Below the pieces are notes generated by a model. The model searched no databases. It was not told the origin of the DNA and was given only the letters and a program-made list of their open reading frames with translations. Below, piece after piece: positions 23,801-35,779 of a stretch of 64,000 nucleotides of DNA. The stretch comes from Bryoerythrophyllum caledonicum (Eukaryota; Streptophyta; Bryopsida; Pottiales; Pottiaceae). A program made the translations under genes and the position numbers. The number at the start of each line of letters is the position of its first letter. Positions within the stretch are counted from its first letter, which is position 1. Location: assembly GCA_963971425.1 (NCBI GenBank), contig OZ020522.1:3880168-3944167 (forward strand), written 5' to 3'.

Positions 23801-24477
23801 CTCCTTGAGGTGGTTCTGGTTATCTGAACTCACTCAGAATTCTGCAAACAGGAGTTATGAGGGCGAAATCTCGTTTCTGGATATTCCACAGTCAGAGCCC
23901 CAAACAGTGACACCACAAGGTCCATGGAGCAGAAACTCCTCATCCTTCAAGGCAAGACAATCGGATGATAAAAAAAAGGTCGGTCAGCTTCTTCATCGAG
24001 TGAAAATCACCGTATAAATTGAGTTACCCCGCAATTCTAACAGAGTGATTTTTGCAGGTTGTCTGCCTTGCGAACTGTGCAATCTGTGCCTCCGGGTTTG
24101 ATTTTTCGCATGTGCTTAATAGTGATAGTGACACAGAAGAGAGACAGGGCATGCAACAAGAGCCGAGATGGAGGACGTTCCGGACCAAGTTCCTGAGCGT
24201 CGGCGCGGCGGTCATGTCGTGCAGGAACGACAAAGCGCCGGAGGGAGTCGCTGCGCATGCGCATTTGGCGGATGGGCTGCTGCACTTGATACTCATCCGG
24301 GAGTGCTCTCGCCCTGATTATCTCAGGTAGTTTTAGCAGGAGTGTTTTTTCACCTCTTTTCAAACAGCTATTAAGAGTAGTATTATTAATCAAAAGAGGG
24401 GGTGACTTTACAGATAACTCTAGTTTGTTTGTGAAATCATCCTAAGTTTCAATCAGGGACTCTTTTTTTCATCTCAA

Positions 24478-24521
<44 letters not shown>

Positions 24522-25448
24522 GGCACTAATAATTATGATTGACCTCCTTCGCTCTTAACCCTTTAGTGCCCAGGTCATGTTTCTCCAAAACCAAGATATG
24601 TGCTGATTTTTTCTTTGAAATAACTTTTATGGAAATAGAATGTCTAATTTTAGTATCAAACCTCACAAAACTCCAATTCGTGATCTGATTTTTGCAGAGT
24701 GTTCATGTAATGTGTGCGCAAATCTGAACTTCAAGTATCACAGCTTGGATTTCCTGCAAATTGAGTTTTAACATCTCCAGAGTCCCATTTTGGGTCTCGT
24801 GGGCACTAAAGGATTAAAGACGGCTAGTAACAAACTGAGACAGCTCAGAGCGTTAAAGATAGAGAATAAATGCTGCAATGAGAAAGTAGTTCATGTGTTA
24901 ATTATCATCATTTGGCAATGGTTTTCCAGGCAACTCCTTCGCTTGGCCAGGCGTGGCGCTGATCCTTTCAACTTCTCGTTCGTTGATTATTACAAGGTAC
25001 GAGCCTCTCAACACAAGAGAGTTAGTTGCTAGGTCTTGATGATGCTTTCTCTTTTTACTACTCTTGATGTTCTTTCAATCATACTCCTTCAATTTAGCAC
25101 GGTGACCTCTAAACTCAAGCAAAATGTAGAAAGATTTTCAGGAGATACCAGCAATATCAAAGTAGTAGTTTCAACTGTCTTTCTATGAGATCAACCATAA
25201 ATTTTAGTTGCCTTTTTCTCTCCTTTGAGTTAATTGAGACTCGGTGTTTATTGTTCTCTGATGAAGGGAGCTATCTTCTTACAAAAGAAATTGTTGGATG
25301 TTTGCAGACACCATTGTTCACGTTTACATCACGTGGAGACAAGGAAAGTGTGTGGACCGTGGACGGTGAGCTTCTTCCTGTATGCCAACTCACAGGACAA
25401 GTCTTCCGTGGCCTTGTCAATCTGTTTGCAAGGGGTCCAGAAACTTGA
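20824..25448 (+). CDS. CERK: ceramide kinase
   Basis: Thirteen coding exons give about 638 aa: 20,824-21,036; 21,159-21,305; 21,442-21,600; 21,736-21,828; 22,135-22,227; 22,324-22,546; 22,635-22,761; 23,171-23,326; 23,653-23,754; 23,852-23,978; 24,058-24,326; 24,930-24,996; 25,308-25,448. All introns are GT-AG and phases agree. The enzyme phosphorylates ceramide to ceramide-1-phosphate; in Arabidopsis the homologue ACD5 restrains cell death. Evidence: N-terminal LEHVGQVEVTL; lipid-kinase nucleotide-binding motifs FVNPYSGKK, GGDGFFNEVVNGL and IPAGSTDTVV; and the ceramide-kinase CxxxCxxC motif CLANCAIC, conserved across the family. The length is near that of Arabidopsis (about 608 aa). The start is the first ATG after a likely 5'-UTR intron ending at 20,819; the leader exon probably lies near 20.1-20.3 kb. 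Confidence 0.92.
24479..24518. repeat. (GA)n microsatellite
   Basis: About 20 uninterrupted GA dinucleotides in the intron between ceramide kinase exons 11 and 12. Confidence 0.95.
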
Positions 25449-26860
25449 TCTTAGAGTTCATTGTTTCAGAGTGAATGGAGTATACTCTAATACTAGTACA
25501 TACACAGCGAGGCCTTACCATTTTATGAGAATTATTATGCCATTGGTATGTGAGAGATGTGGAGTTATAAATGGGGAAGAAATTAACCCTACATAGTGAT
25601 GTAATTAAAATAGAGTAGCACATGGAACTATGCCCATGTTTTCTTCACAACCAACAAGGTATTATTTCTACTGTAACTCTCTTGTTTCCACCTCATCAAA
25701 TCATCACCTCATTCTATTTTTCAAAAGATATGGAGTGGCAATAAGCTTGTCACATGGTGTATTTTGAATGATTATGGGCACATGAGATGGTTTCACATTA
25801 GATGATTATGTGTATATTAGATAGTGAAATTTTTGAAATAAAATCATATTACTTTTTAACATAATTTTTGAAAAACGAAGAGATGATGGAAACACCTTCT
25901 TTCTTTACCCATCATTTATTTTATGTTTTTCATGGTTTGAGTTCAATTTCGTAAGGTTAGATACTAAAATTAGGCAATCTCTTTCCATCAAAGTTTGTTC
26001 AAAGAAAAAATAGTATCTTGGTTTTGTAGAAGCATGAATTAGGATGGAAACTAGAGAATGCATATTGGATGATGGAAATTTGAAAATGCAATTTCAAAAA
26101 CCATCACCAGTATACCAATAGTTCTTTGTCAACTTAGGGTGTCCCTCACTCATTCCATCACTTTAGATAATATGCCGAAAACATGCTACGTTGCTCCGTT
26201 GGGGACAACGGGTCAATATACTACACCGTTCTGTGAATATAGTGTAGACCAGACTATTTGAAATTTCCTACACTATTTGAAAATTTACATGCAATTGTTG
26301 ACTGACACACCCTTGCTTGAGAACAAATACCATATCAGAACTTGGCATGCACATGCTTTGATGGAAATTAGTGTGAGTGATCTACATCAATAATCCCTCT
26401 ACACTATATTCAGTGTTTAGTGTACTCTTGTATGTACATATAGTAAGCCTTGGAACTTCACTAACAAAATTCATCATCCATCCCTCCAACGAGAAACTCT
26501 CTCGTTCGTCGTCGTTCCGTGGACGGTTCGTCCAACTTCAGTCGTCTCTCTCGTTGCGATGATTGTCTCACGATCAGTGCGCTTCTCACCGGATACCTCT
26601 GTGATACTCGGGCGATACTCATATGATACTTAGATGATACTGAGGCGTCCACGAACCCGAAGTTGTAATGTCTGTCTTTGAAACACAAGGGTTACGACAC
26701 AACAAGCTCGCATTCGCATTAGATTTGTGAGTGCAAGTCAGTCGAGATCGTCGTCGCATGAGCTCACAAATGTGAGCGCATTAGGTGTACGGAGACGATG
26801 AGCTCGGATTCGGGCGTGGCGTCGCATTAGATAGATTGTGGAGGTTTTGTGAGGGACAGA
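25449..26860. other. intergenic region between ceramide kinase and COG2
   Basis: AT-rich sequence holding one small inverted-repeat element (26,221-26,424) and, from about 26,460, the probable promoter and leader of COG2. No further gene is supported. Confidence 0.6.
26221..26424. mobile_element. 204-bp inverted-repeat element (MITE-like)
   Basis: The ends 26,221-26,247 and 26,399-26,424 are inverted repeats sharing a perfect core TGAATATAGTGTAG plus flanking partial matches. No coding capacity; a target duplication was not resolved. Confidence 0.5.
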
Positions 26861-26868
26861 GAGTGACA

Positions 26869-29800
26869 ATGGCGCCCGCTGCGGAGGAGCTGCCGATGAG
26901 CCACAGGTCTGTGGTGTCGCTGTTCGGGGACGACGGCGACGCCGCGCCGCTGTGGTTCAAGAAGGACGCGTTTTCGTCAGCGGCGTTTGATCCCGAGGCC
27001 TACATCTCCGATCTGCGCCGGTTCGTGCCGTTCGAAACCCTGAGGGCGGAGCTGCGTGGCCACCTCGGCGGGCTGAAGAACGAGCTCGTGGAGCTGATCA
27101 ACCGGGATTACACGGATTTTGTCAACCTGAGCACGAAGCTCGTGGACGTCGATGGCGCCGTGCTGCGTATGCGGATGCCGCTCAACGAGCTCCGCGGGAA
27201 GCTCGTGCTAGTGCGGGATAATGTGAATGCCACGCTGCTCAAGCTGCAGGACGGGCTGAAGCGCCGAGCGGACATGTCTGCGTCCAGGGAAATTCTGGAG
27301 TTGCTGTTAGACACATCTCATGTCGTCTCAAAGGTAATTTAATTTTCTCTTCTCGCAATTCTTGTAGTTTCCGAATAACGCTTCAGATCCTCTCTTTTTC
27401 AGTCGTGGAAGAATATGTCGCGTGAAATTACACTTGAATTTTTTAATTAGGTTTCGATTAAATTTCTCAGCGTCTCGGCCACAATTTAAATTCCAGCTAG
27501 TCGATTTCCTTACTGCAGTTGGCTGGAATTTGCGATCTGCTGCTTGGTGCTGATTAGACTTTGTAAGTAATCAGCTATTTCGTAATTTCAGCTCACTTGT
27601 GTGGGACTTATAAAAATATCGGTCGCATTCGAGACTTGTGTATCTCAATGCCTCGCACTTCATATATGATGCTTTGATATATGGTCGTAAACTTGCTAAT
27701 GGTTGCGTATGGAACTAATGCAGGTTGAGAAGCTATTACTGGAGTTGCAAAGCATGCCTGAGGAGGGGCGGCAGGTACCTCAGGCGGATAAGAGCGATGG
27801 GCTTAGAAGGGCTTACAGCAACGGGAATTTGGGAGAAGAGCAGGGTGCCAGTCTGGAGGAGACACGGAGCCGATTACTTGAAAGAATTGCCAGTGAAATG
27901 AATCGTCTGAAGTTCTACGTTGCGCGTGCACAGGTTTGTAAGCCTTTATTTTGTTTTTTGTAATGCTAGAGGTCATTTCTTGCAATCAGTTGTTCTATCA
28001 TCGTGCGTAGCTCTAGAAAACCATTACGTGTTGCATGTAATTTTCTTCAAGTGCATAATCTTGCAAAGTCCTCACCCTTCCATGAAACAATAGTTGTCAT
28101 CCACTATCACAGGATCACAGAATAGTGTTGCAGTATAACTGACTTAAACTCCATTTTTTTGGTGATACTTATAATATTTTGCAACTGGCGATAATATATT
28201 TTCTCCTCTACGATGCTTTTGTAAAAACATTCAATCTACTGTGCCCTACAGGACCTACCGTTTATTCAAAACATGAAAGCTCGCATAAACAGTGCAGATG
28301 AGTCTTTGGATACTGCGTTACGACGTTGCTTTGTGGGAGCTCTTGAAAGGCGAGACGAAACGGTCATTGTCCACTGCTTGCGTGCATACGCTGCCATAGA
28401 CAACAGTGCTGGAGCTGAAGAAGCATTCCGATCTGCTGTTGTGGCCCCATTTGTACAGAGGATTGTATTTTCTCAACCATCAGGGGTTGCAGTCACTCCA
28501 AGAAGTGACAGGCTTGAAGAAGTGTTGGAGGAAATTAAGGTCCACATTCAGACTGACTGCCAGTTCCTACTTGACAAGGCTGCAGCAGGTAGTGACTTTA
28601 TCTCTGAAAAGCTCTTGTATGTTCCCAATGGCGTTGCAGTTACCTCTTTAAATCTGGAAATCTTTGCTGCATATAGAGTTGAGCGTTTACATGGTTTTCC
28701 TATTTTCCTAGGAGATCACTGCAGTCGGTGACTGTAATCCGTTACTGATATGATTGAACTGTTTGGTTGGATGTTTGCAGCCAATTCCGGGCTACTTGTG
28801 TTCGACTTTTTGAGCAATTCAATCCTGAAAGAGGTTCTCTCATCTTTACAAAAGGGGAAGCCGGGTGCTTTTTCTCCTGGGAAGCCAACCGAATTTCTTG
28901 CCAACTATAAATCCAGTCTGAAGTTTTTAGGATTTCTAGAAGGTATTGAAAGTTGTGACAATTCTTTTTTCTAGCCGCGTTCTTATGCGTAATTTTTACC
29001 CATTTCTCAGAAGCTCTGTTCTCACAATTTAATACGTACTTTCAGGGCACTGTCGTTCACAGACTGCAGTGGGCGCTTTTCGAACAACAGTTTCGTATAC
29101 AGATTTCATTAAACAGTGGAACCTACAAATTTATTTTACTCTGAGGTATGTTGGGTTTACTTCAGGAGAATTACAGATTTCTTTTTCCCTGGTTGCTGAA
29201 GTGTTTTGAACATATCTTCTGGTGCATCTTCTGGTGATTGGCTCACGCATGATGGTCGTTTGGCAGATTTCAAGAGATTGCACAGTCGTTGGATCAAGTC
29301 CTTGCTGGACCTTCAGTAGCACAGAAAGGGCTTGCTAAAGCTGGAGAGAATACCCTCGGGCTGTTATTAAGCTCTAGTTGCATGCTATGGGAATGCCTGC
29401 AACGCTGTTGGCAAGAGGACGTGTACATCGATGCCATCTCCGACAAGTTCCTGCGTCTTACGCTTCAGTTGCTATCCAGGTCTGCTAGTCTCGCCATTTA
29501 GTATACACCTACTAAATTCCTATGATGTAGAATTTCCATTTCTCCTCAGATTAGCAACATGATTTAATAATATGTGACTCCTCACCAAGTGGATTAAATG
29601 GTGTCAAATCCAGAATATGCGCAGCACTATTTACAGAAACACTGGCGAGTGGATTTCGGATTTATGTCCGTTTCCTTATTAACCTTGGTCGCTGTCAAGT
29701 TTTTCAGGTATGCGACATGGTTATCAGTTGGATTGGCGGCCCGTAGAGCTGGCAATGCAGCTAACAATCCTGGAGGCGAGTGGGCGCTAGCTTCTGCTCC

Positions 29801-31411
29801 CGAAGATTTTGTCCTTGTAAGGACTCTTCTTGTCACAGTGTGCTGCTGCTCATCTTGTCAGTGATTCTAACAAGTAATCAGAAAAGCATTGGATATTACT
29901 GCTAATGTACATACTTCATTAATTTATCAGTGCAGATTAATACTCTAGTGCTGCAATGCTTTAGAAGCATTTATTCTTATGTTTTCTCAAGAAAGCTTAT
30001 AATTGGGCTCTTTCCCGAACTGGACTCTTTACTTTGGGCTTAAATTTGTGATGTCGCGGTATGCTAATGAATGCGTTGTGTGTGCAGCTTAGGCATGACG
30101 TGGAGCTTCTAGTGCGTATGATCAAGAGTTCCTATACCGAAGAAGTATTGGCTTTGCTGAATGGCAGCGCAGAAGATGTGATGGTGGTGGTGCGTGAAAG
30201 TTTGTCTATGGGTTCTCAATCTCTATTGACGATGGTACCTGCTCTTTCTGATGTCCTGACAGAGGCATTGACGGAAAAATGTGTAGAGGTGAGATTGTCT
30301 TTTCACTCGTAGCTTTTTAGCACAATCACTTTCATCGGAAATCTTGATGAGCGTTGGGCATATTGATGTAATACATATTGCAACGGCATATGTTAGCTCG
30401 CCACTTTGCTTAATTCACCATGGTAATTTGTTGCAGGTGCTCAAGCAAGCGAAGGGAATCATTGCAACGTATCGCATGACTAATCGGCCCCTTCCCAGCC
30501 GCCACTCACCATATGTTACGAGTGTCTTCCAGCCTCTTAAGGTAACAAATATTATATGTGTTACCAAATCTATTGCTACTACTTGAGTCAAGGTTTTCTT
30601 CACAATCAAATCTTTCTACTGTTTCTTTTGTTTGGGCTTTGTGCTTCTCCGCCCTTAAAGTTGGCCTTTCTCTGGTTGAAAGAATTGTTTTTTTTTTTTG
30701 GTATTGGGTCTAAAATTCACTTTCTTGTCACCACAGGCTTTTGTTGAAGACGAGAGATATGCGCATGTAACGAAAGAGATGCAAGCCGAACTTATCACCT
30801 CAGTTTCGGAGAAAATAACTGCTCAGTACGATGTTTTGGCACGAGACATGGTATCAGTGGTAAGTATTGTGTCCATGCCCCTGGCCCATGAGTGTTTTCT
30901 CTTGGAAGTATTGACCTAGTTCACATGCCATTCACCCCTAATATTGTGCCTCCCCGTCACCACTTCCAGGCTAGACAAACGGAAGCATCGTTGCAGCTCC
31001 TGAGGCGAGGTGCACGACAAAGAGGCGCAGGAGGTGCGGACACAAGTGACAACATATCTGATAATCTGTCTGATAAGATTTGCGCTCAGTTATTCCTGGA
31101 CGTTCAGGTACTTCAACATTCACTGCTGGGGAATCATGTTGCAAATTCTACAGCTCTAGCTTACTGTATGTGCTAGGTACCGTAAATTTGCTACAATGTA
31201 AAAGAGGGGAAAGAGCTCGCTACTTTAGTTGTATCTGAATTTATGAAGTTCTCTAAACATACAGGTTTTATTTTCGTTTGTCAAACAGGAATACGGTCGC
31301 CGTCTGGCAGCGTTGGGAGTTGCAGCAGCAGATATACCAGCGTACATTTCTCTCTGGCAATGTGTGGCTCCTCAGGATAGGCAGGAAGTTGTCCGATATA
31401 GTTTGTCTTGA
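26869..31411 (+). CDS. COG2: conserved oligomeric Golgi complex subunit 2
   Basis: Twelve coding exons give about 761 aa: 26,869-27,333; 27,724-27,933; 28,252-28,588; 28,781-28,942; 29,046-29,145; 29,267-29,479; 29,708-29,816; 30,088-30,288; 30,437-30,541; 30,737-30,859; 30,970-31,107; 31,289-31,411. All introns are GT-AG and in phase. COG2 belongs to lobe A of the eight-subunit COG tether that captures retrograde vesicles at the Golgi. The family signature at the N-terminus is clear: LWFKKDAF, YISDLRRFVPFETL, LVELINRDYTDFVNLSTKLVDVD. Later blocks FLANYKSSLKFL and VYIDAISDKFLRLTLQLLSR also fit the plant protein (Arabidopsis about 756 aa). The ATG at 26,869 is chosen because homology starts soon after it; an in-frame upstream extension to 26,785 lacks homology. 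The first exon is GC-rich and later exons are not. Confidence 0.93.
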
Positions 31412-32600
31412 TATACTGCTTTAAATTGGTAGGGTATTAGCATCAAATAGATCACCGATTCCTGACGCAATAATTTTTAGTCTAGTTTTCACTTGTACTA
31501 CAATTATTAATGTGACTGACTCTCTTAGCTAATCATGTTCTAAATTCCAAGAGTACAGAAACTAACCTTTTTAATGATTACTGAAATTGAATCCTGTATA
31601 ATACAGGACTATAATACAGGGTTCAATTTGATCTACCCTGAAATTGAACATGAAGTTGGCCACCTTGTATAATAAGGTAAGCCTCCCCATAACCAACAAA
31701 AACTCATAGCCAACGCCTATAAAATTGGGGTAAATCCAATCCTCTTCCATCCCATTACCACCAACTGAGCACGAAATTGAAGTTTGCTATTAGTCAAGAC
31801 CCGTCCTTTCGGTCGTTGGTTATGAGGATACCTACTATTGCCCACCCACTGAACGTGGCTGCACACTTTGAGAATTCATAACGAATTCAGTTTTCATCGA
31901 TAAAGTATGAAATTTCTTGGGTTGGAATTGTTATTCTATTGGTTATCACTGAAAAACAAAAGTATAATTCTCTTCTCTCCATATATGCACATTCCTTAAC
32001 TTGTCGGTTTTAGGGGGGGGCCTAACTTTAGTTCTTGAAGGTAGCCAACTTCATGTTCAATTTGATCTGTTAGTGATAATTGAGCTGTCACTTCATATCA
32101 GTAAAATAGTTTACATTTCAAATTGAGCATATGCACATGGGAACTGATGGTACTGCACATGAGGTATGGTGAGGACCGATTATTCCATTCTGACAAACGT
32201 GTGGAAGGTACATAATTTACAGCGGAAAGCAGACAGATGAATGGAAAGATGGGAAGAGTAAACAGAAAAGTACATAATTCACAGGTTTATCCTGCCCACA
32301 AGCACGGTATTCCAGCGCACTATTTCACATCTTAAGGCCATGGTTGAAAACATGATCGTTCTTACGCAATGCGCCTTATTCACAGTTTTTCTGCATAATT
32401 GTCATCGTCCACTACTTCAAGATCCTAGAACGAAACACATTCAGTAGAGTTTCTGATCTAGCAGGAAAAAACCGAATGATGATTCAAATATATTTTATTC
32501 CGAAAAAAAAGTCACCATTATGATACAATCGATAAATAACCGCCTTGGTTACAATAGCCGCAAGCTAGGGGTCCTCGGGGGAGAAAAAAAGCACTTAGCG
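31412..32600. other. intergenic region with an inverted-repeat element
   Basis: AT-rich DNA after COG2. The only structure seen is the 31,641-32,063 inverted repeat. The last bases form the 3' UTR of the minus-strand gene at 32.6 kb. Confidence 0.6.
31641..32063. mobile_element. 423-bp inverted-repeat element (MITE-like)
   Basis: The arms 31,641-31,666 and 32,038-32,063 match at 25 of 26 positions in inverted orientation (left contains AACATGAAGTTGGCCACC). A direct repeat GTTCAATTTGATCT occurs at 31,621-31,634 and 32,055-32,068. No open frame of note. Confidence 0.55.
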
Positions 32601-32610
32601 GTACAAGCTC

Positions 32611-33182
32611 TCAGAAGCCGCACGACGTGACGTGCGTGACATTGAAGAAAGTGCACTCCGACGCACGCGGGAAGCACGCCCGGATGTACGCACAGTCGCA
32701 ACCCTCGTGTCTTCCCATCTCGCACCGCACCTCCTCCCCGGGCATGCACTCCATGCCGGGAGACTGGCACAGAAGCGGCACCTCGCTGGCAGGCGGCGCC
32801 AGCAGCTTACGCGTTTGAGAGTTCGTGGCCAGCGCCTGCGTGTTGGTGGCCAGCGCCTGGTTCAGCTCGAACAACCTCGTCAACTGCACACAACCCGGGG
32901 TTCGTCAGCACAATCGTATCACCCTCCGTCGGGCCCCATATCAGATTGCAGGTACAATCTTACCCTTTCGGCTTCGGCCTGCATTCTTGCCAAGTCTTGC
33001 ATTGTCATGTACTTCCTGCTCATCTCTGTGGATGCAAAAGGTCCGGTTAGGAAACTGGAGGTAGATCACAGACACTCAGAGGTAGCAAATCTTTCAGCAA
33101 TCGTGGTAACAAGCGTGAGGTTCGCATCACCTGTGACGACGAGCATCAAGAGGAGGAACCCCATAATATCCCTGGCATGCAT
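32611..33182 (-). CDS. small cysteine-rich protein with N-terminal hydrophobic segment
   Basis: Three exons on the minus strand: 33,182-33,131; 33,025-32,964; 32,883-32,611. GT-AG introns of 105 and 80 bp, phases consistent, about 128 aa. It begins MHARDIMGFLLLMLVVT, a hydrophobic stretch fitting a signal peptide or anchor. A charged, probably coiled-coil segment follows (MQDLARMQAEAERLTRLFEL), then the duplicated heptad ALATNTQ/ALATNSQ and a C-terminal domain with eight cysteines (LLC, MEC, VRC, GCDC, RAC, SEC, TSC) ending CGF. Even cysteine number plus N-terminal signal suggests a disulphide-bonded extracellular domain. No known family is recognised. Codon use and GC match the neighbouring genes. 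Function unknown. Confidence 0.65.
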
Positions 33183-33977
33183 GGTGACTAAATTCTCTCA
33201 AACGCAGCAACCTGCAAAAACAAACAGATTCAATCACCCGTTCCTAAAGTCTGGCAAACACTCTACTTCCTCTAAGAACACTGAAATGGAGCCTCAACTA
33301 GAGATCGAAGATTCAAAACCAGAGACAGAGCCTCCAACATCTATCATCCACGGAACAGTCTACACAGCATAAGTGTGTCTCTCCTACCTGCAATAGAACT
33401 GGACCAGAAACTCACAGAACACTACTCAAACGATACAAGACGACACAGGCTTTGAACTCGGTTGCGAGGAGTGAGACAAAGCGGAGAAAGGACGAGTGTT
33501 AAGGAGTTCGACCGTTCCTTTTTCTTTCCCAGGCGAATAATGCACATCTTGCTAGGCTGGACAAGGTCAATCATTGACCTCCGCTATGCCGGTAGTCATC
33601 AAACGGCACGATTGCATCTTACGGTAACGATGGAGGTCTAATCCAGGATCGGCGAGCAATAATTCGGAGAGAGTCTGGGAATTGTCGCGTCGATGGACTA
33701 GACAATCAGTGCGACGGGGTCAAATCTAGAAAAAAAAACCCAGAAGAATTAGATATCTACACTTGTTACTGGACAGTAAGCTGCTGTCATTTGCACAGTA
33801 ACCTCGTCCATCGAAAGCTGTTGTTGCAATCATTAAAAACCCCTTTGGAAATAGCACCACACGACACATTCAATAATGGAGGAGACAACTGTAGAAGGAC
33901 AATTATTTTATGTAAGGTACTGTAGAGCTCCGGGTAATCAATTAAGGTACAATCCAACTTCTGTGCAAAAGGATTTT

Positions 33978-34048
33978 GCCCCCAGTGAGGATCGAACTCA
34001 CGGCCTTTCCCTTACGAAGGGAACGCTCTACCACTAAGCCATGGAGGC
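33978..34048 (-). tRNA. tRNA-Thr (anticodon CGT)
   Basis: A complete 71-nt cloverleaf on the minus strand: acceptor GCCTCCA pairing with TGGGGGC, D-arm GGCTTAGTGGTAGAGC, anticodon stem TTCCC/GGGAA with loop TTCGTAA (anticodon CGT), T-arm GTGAG-TTCGATC-CTCAC. CCA is not encoded, as expected for nuclear genes. Confidence 0.93.
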
Positions 34049-35180
34049 CACGAAGAAGACGGTGAGCTTCACCGGTATCCTCAGGAAGATGAACCTGCCA
34101 TGGAATTTTGGGCTTCAGCGAAAGAACTTCGTCAATAGCTTACAGGAATTCGTTCTCCTTGATAATCACTTTCGTCATTTTGATTTGAATGAGTATGGTC
34201 CAAGACTCATTCAAAACTGACACTTCCCACTTCCGCACCTGGAACCGTTATCATCTAGCGACAATTGACAATTCACGGTTTTGGGTGAGCATCCTTAACA
34301 CTTCGAAACTGCTCGTTCTAGTGCAATGAGGTAATCGAAACGTTTTATTTCTACATTTCATCGTAGGGTCTAAATTAAGACTTGTTGATCAGTGTCCTAA
34401 CAAAATCTCACAAGCTTTGACCACACAGATTGAAAGATTGTAGTGTTGAAGTAGAGAAAACTGTTCTTCTTCTCCCTTGCTTCGAGTGGATCGGTAGACT
34501 TTGACTTCACTTGGTGTCAAATTTTTGTGCTACACAAGGTCTGAAAACATTACCTTCATGTTAATCATGATGTTGTTTCCTTGGACAACGTTTTTTAGAG
34601 GTAGAGAAGGGATGTAGCATATTCAAAACAAATGTGCAAGGAGTGGAGGTTCAAAAATTGCCAATTCACGTTATATTTTTCTGTGAACTAAATATGTTTA
34701 GAATGATAATCCGAATGGTCTATATAGAGGTTTAGACTACATCTTGTAGTAGAAAAAATAAAATGTAGGAGATATGAAGATCTTATAGTTTTATGTGGAA
34801 ATGAAGAAGCTTTTTTGGTACCTTGCCTTACAAAGTGTGACAATGTGTGAAAATGTTTGACTTAGATCATTATGCTATTTTCCACTAAAGACAAGAGATT
34901 TTTCTTGACAACATGAAAGGAAATCATATTATTTGCTAGAATTGAAAATCTCACATATAATAGAGTGTCCTAGCAAAAAAAATTGGAGGTGCCGGACATG
35001 TCCGCTCTCCCCGTTTGAAATTCAAAACCCTGTAACTTTTTCATAGAATGTCGGATTTAGGGAAAAATTGGACTCACACATGGCTTTTAGCAATGTCCAT
35101 CCACAGGAGAAATTTCAAAAAGGAATGTTAAAAATTGACACCATAGGACCCTGGCCAAACCGTCAATAGTCCCCCGAGGG
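34049..35180. other. intergenic DNA, nothing recognised
   Basis: Between the tRNA-Thr gene and the uL14m promoter I see AT-rich sequence with no supported open frame, tRNA or repeat. Confidence 0.5.
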
Positions 35181-35185
35181 ACTCT

Positions 35186-35216
35186 TGGGCCTTTAGGGGT
35201 TTAGCCCTAAACCCTA
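35186..35216 (+). promoter_or_regulatory. site II element and telo-box upstream of uL14m
   Basis: TGGGCC (35,186-35,191) and CTAAACCCTA (35,207-35,216), with an inverted GGGGTTTAG between them. The pairing of site II (TGGGCY) with a telo-box is typical of plant promoters for ribosomal and translation genes. It lies 58-88 bp upstream of the start codon. Confidence 0.6.
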
Positions 35217-35273
35217 CTTGGAAGAAGTGTGTGCGTCTGTCTGTGACTGTTGCTGAGGGTTTCCGCGAAAGCT

Positions 35274-35750
35274 ATGGCGATGGCCATGCGATCGCACTTG
35301 CGCACAGCCGCGCAGCATCTCGCGTCGCCGGCGCCACTGCCATTGCAGAATTTCTCCAACACCTCATTACTGCAGCAATGGCGATCGTTCGTGCAGATGC
35401 GGACGCGCCTCGAAGTCGCTGACAACTCCGGCGCCAAGCGCGTCTCGTGCATCAAGGTGCTCGGCGGCGGCAAGCACGGCAAGCTCGGCGACCTCATCAT
35501 CGCGTCGGTGAAGGACGCCGTGCCGCGCGGGAAGGTGAAGAAGGGAGAGGTTGTCAACTGCGTCATCGTGCGCGCGGCCATGCAGAGGCAGCGCAGCGAC
35601 GGGAGCGAGATCAGGTTCGATAAGAGCGCGGTCGTCATCGTCAACAAGCAGGGCGAGCCCGTCGGGACGCGCATCTTCGGGCCCGTGCCGCATGAGCTCA
35701 GGTCCAAGAATTTCATGAAAATCTTGACGCTCGCGGATCACGTCACTTAG
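35274..35750 (+). CDS. mitochondrial large-subunit ribosomal protein uL14m (HUELLENLOS family)
   Basis: An intronless 158-aa protein. Residues 1 to about 50 ([18 protein letters not shown]...) are Arg/Ala/Ser-rich without acidic residues, fitting a mitochondrial targeting peptide. The remainder is a full bacterial-type L14 domain: [49 protein letters not shown] (in two parts), [29 protein letters not shown] (in two parts), ending ILTLADHVT. uL14 binds 23S-type rRNA at the subunit interface. In Arabidopsis the mitochondrial members are HUELLENLOS and HLP. The ATG at 35,274 is chosen because it gives the targeting peptide; a second ATG follows two codons later. GC content is much higher than the flanks. 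A chloroplast-encoded rpl14 origin is excluded by the presequence. Confidence 0.93.
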   Translation: MAMAMRSHLRTAAQHLASPAPLPLQNFSNTSLLQQWRSFVQMRTRLEVADNSGAKRVSCIKVLGGGKHGKLGDLIIASVKDAVPRGKVKKGEVVNCVIVRAAMQRQRSDGSEIRFDKSAVVIVNKQGEPVGTRIFGPVPHELRSKNFMKILTLADHVT

Positions 35751-35779
35751 AACGGCTCCACTTTCGTGTTCTTGAATCA

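Noticed and set aside
32632-33372. A 246-codon plus-strand open frame
   Set aside because: It runs antisense through the three-exon Cys-rich gene, whose splice sites and signal-like start are more convincing.
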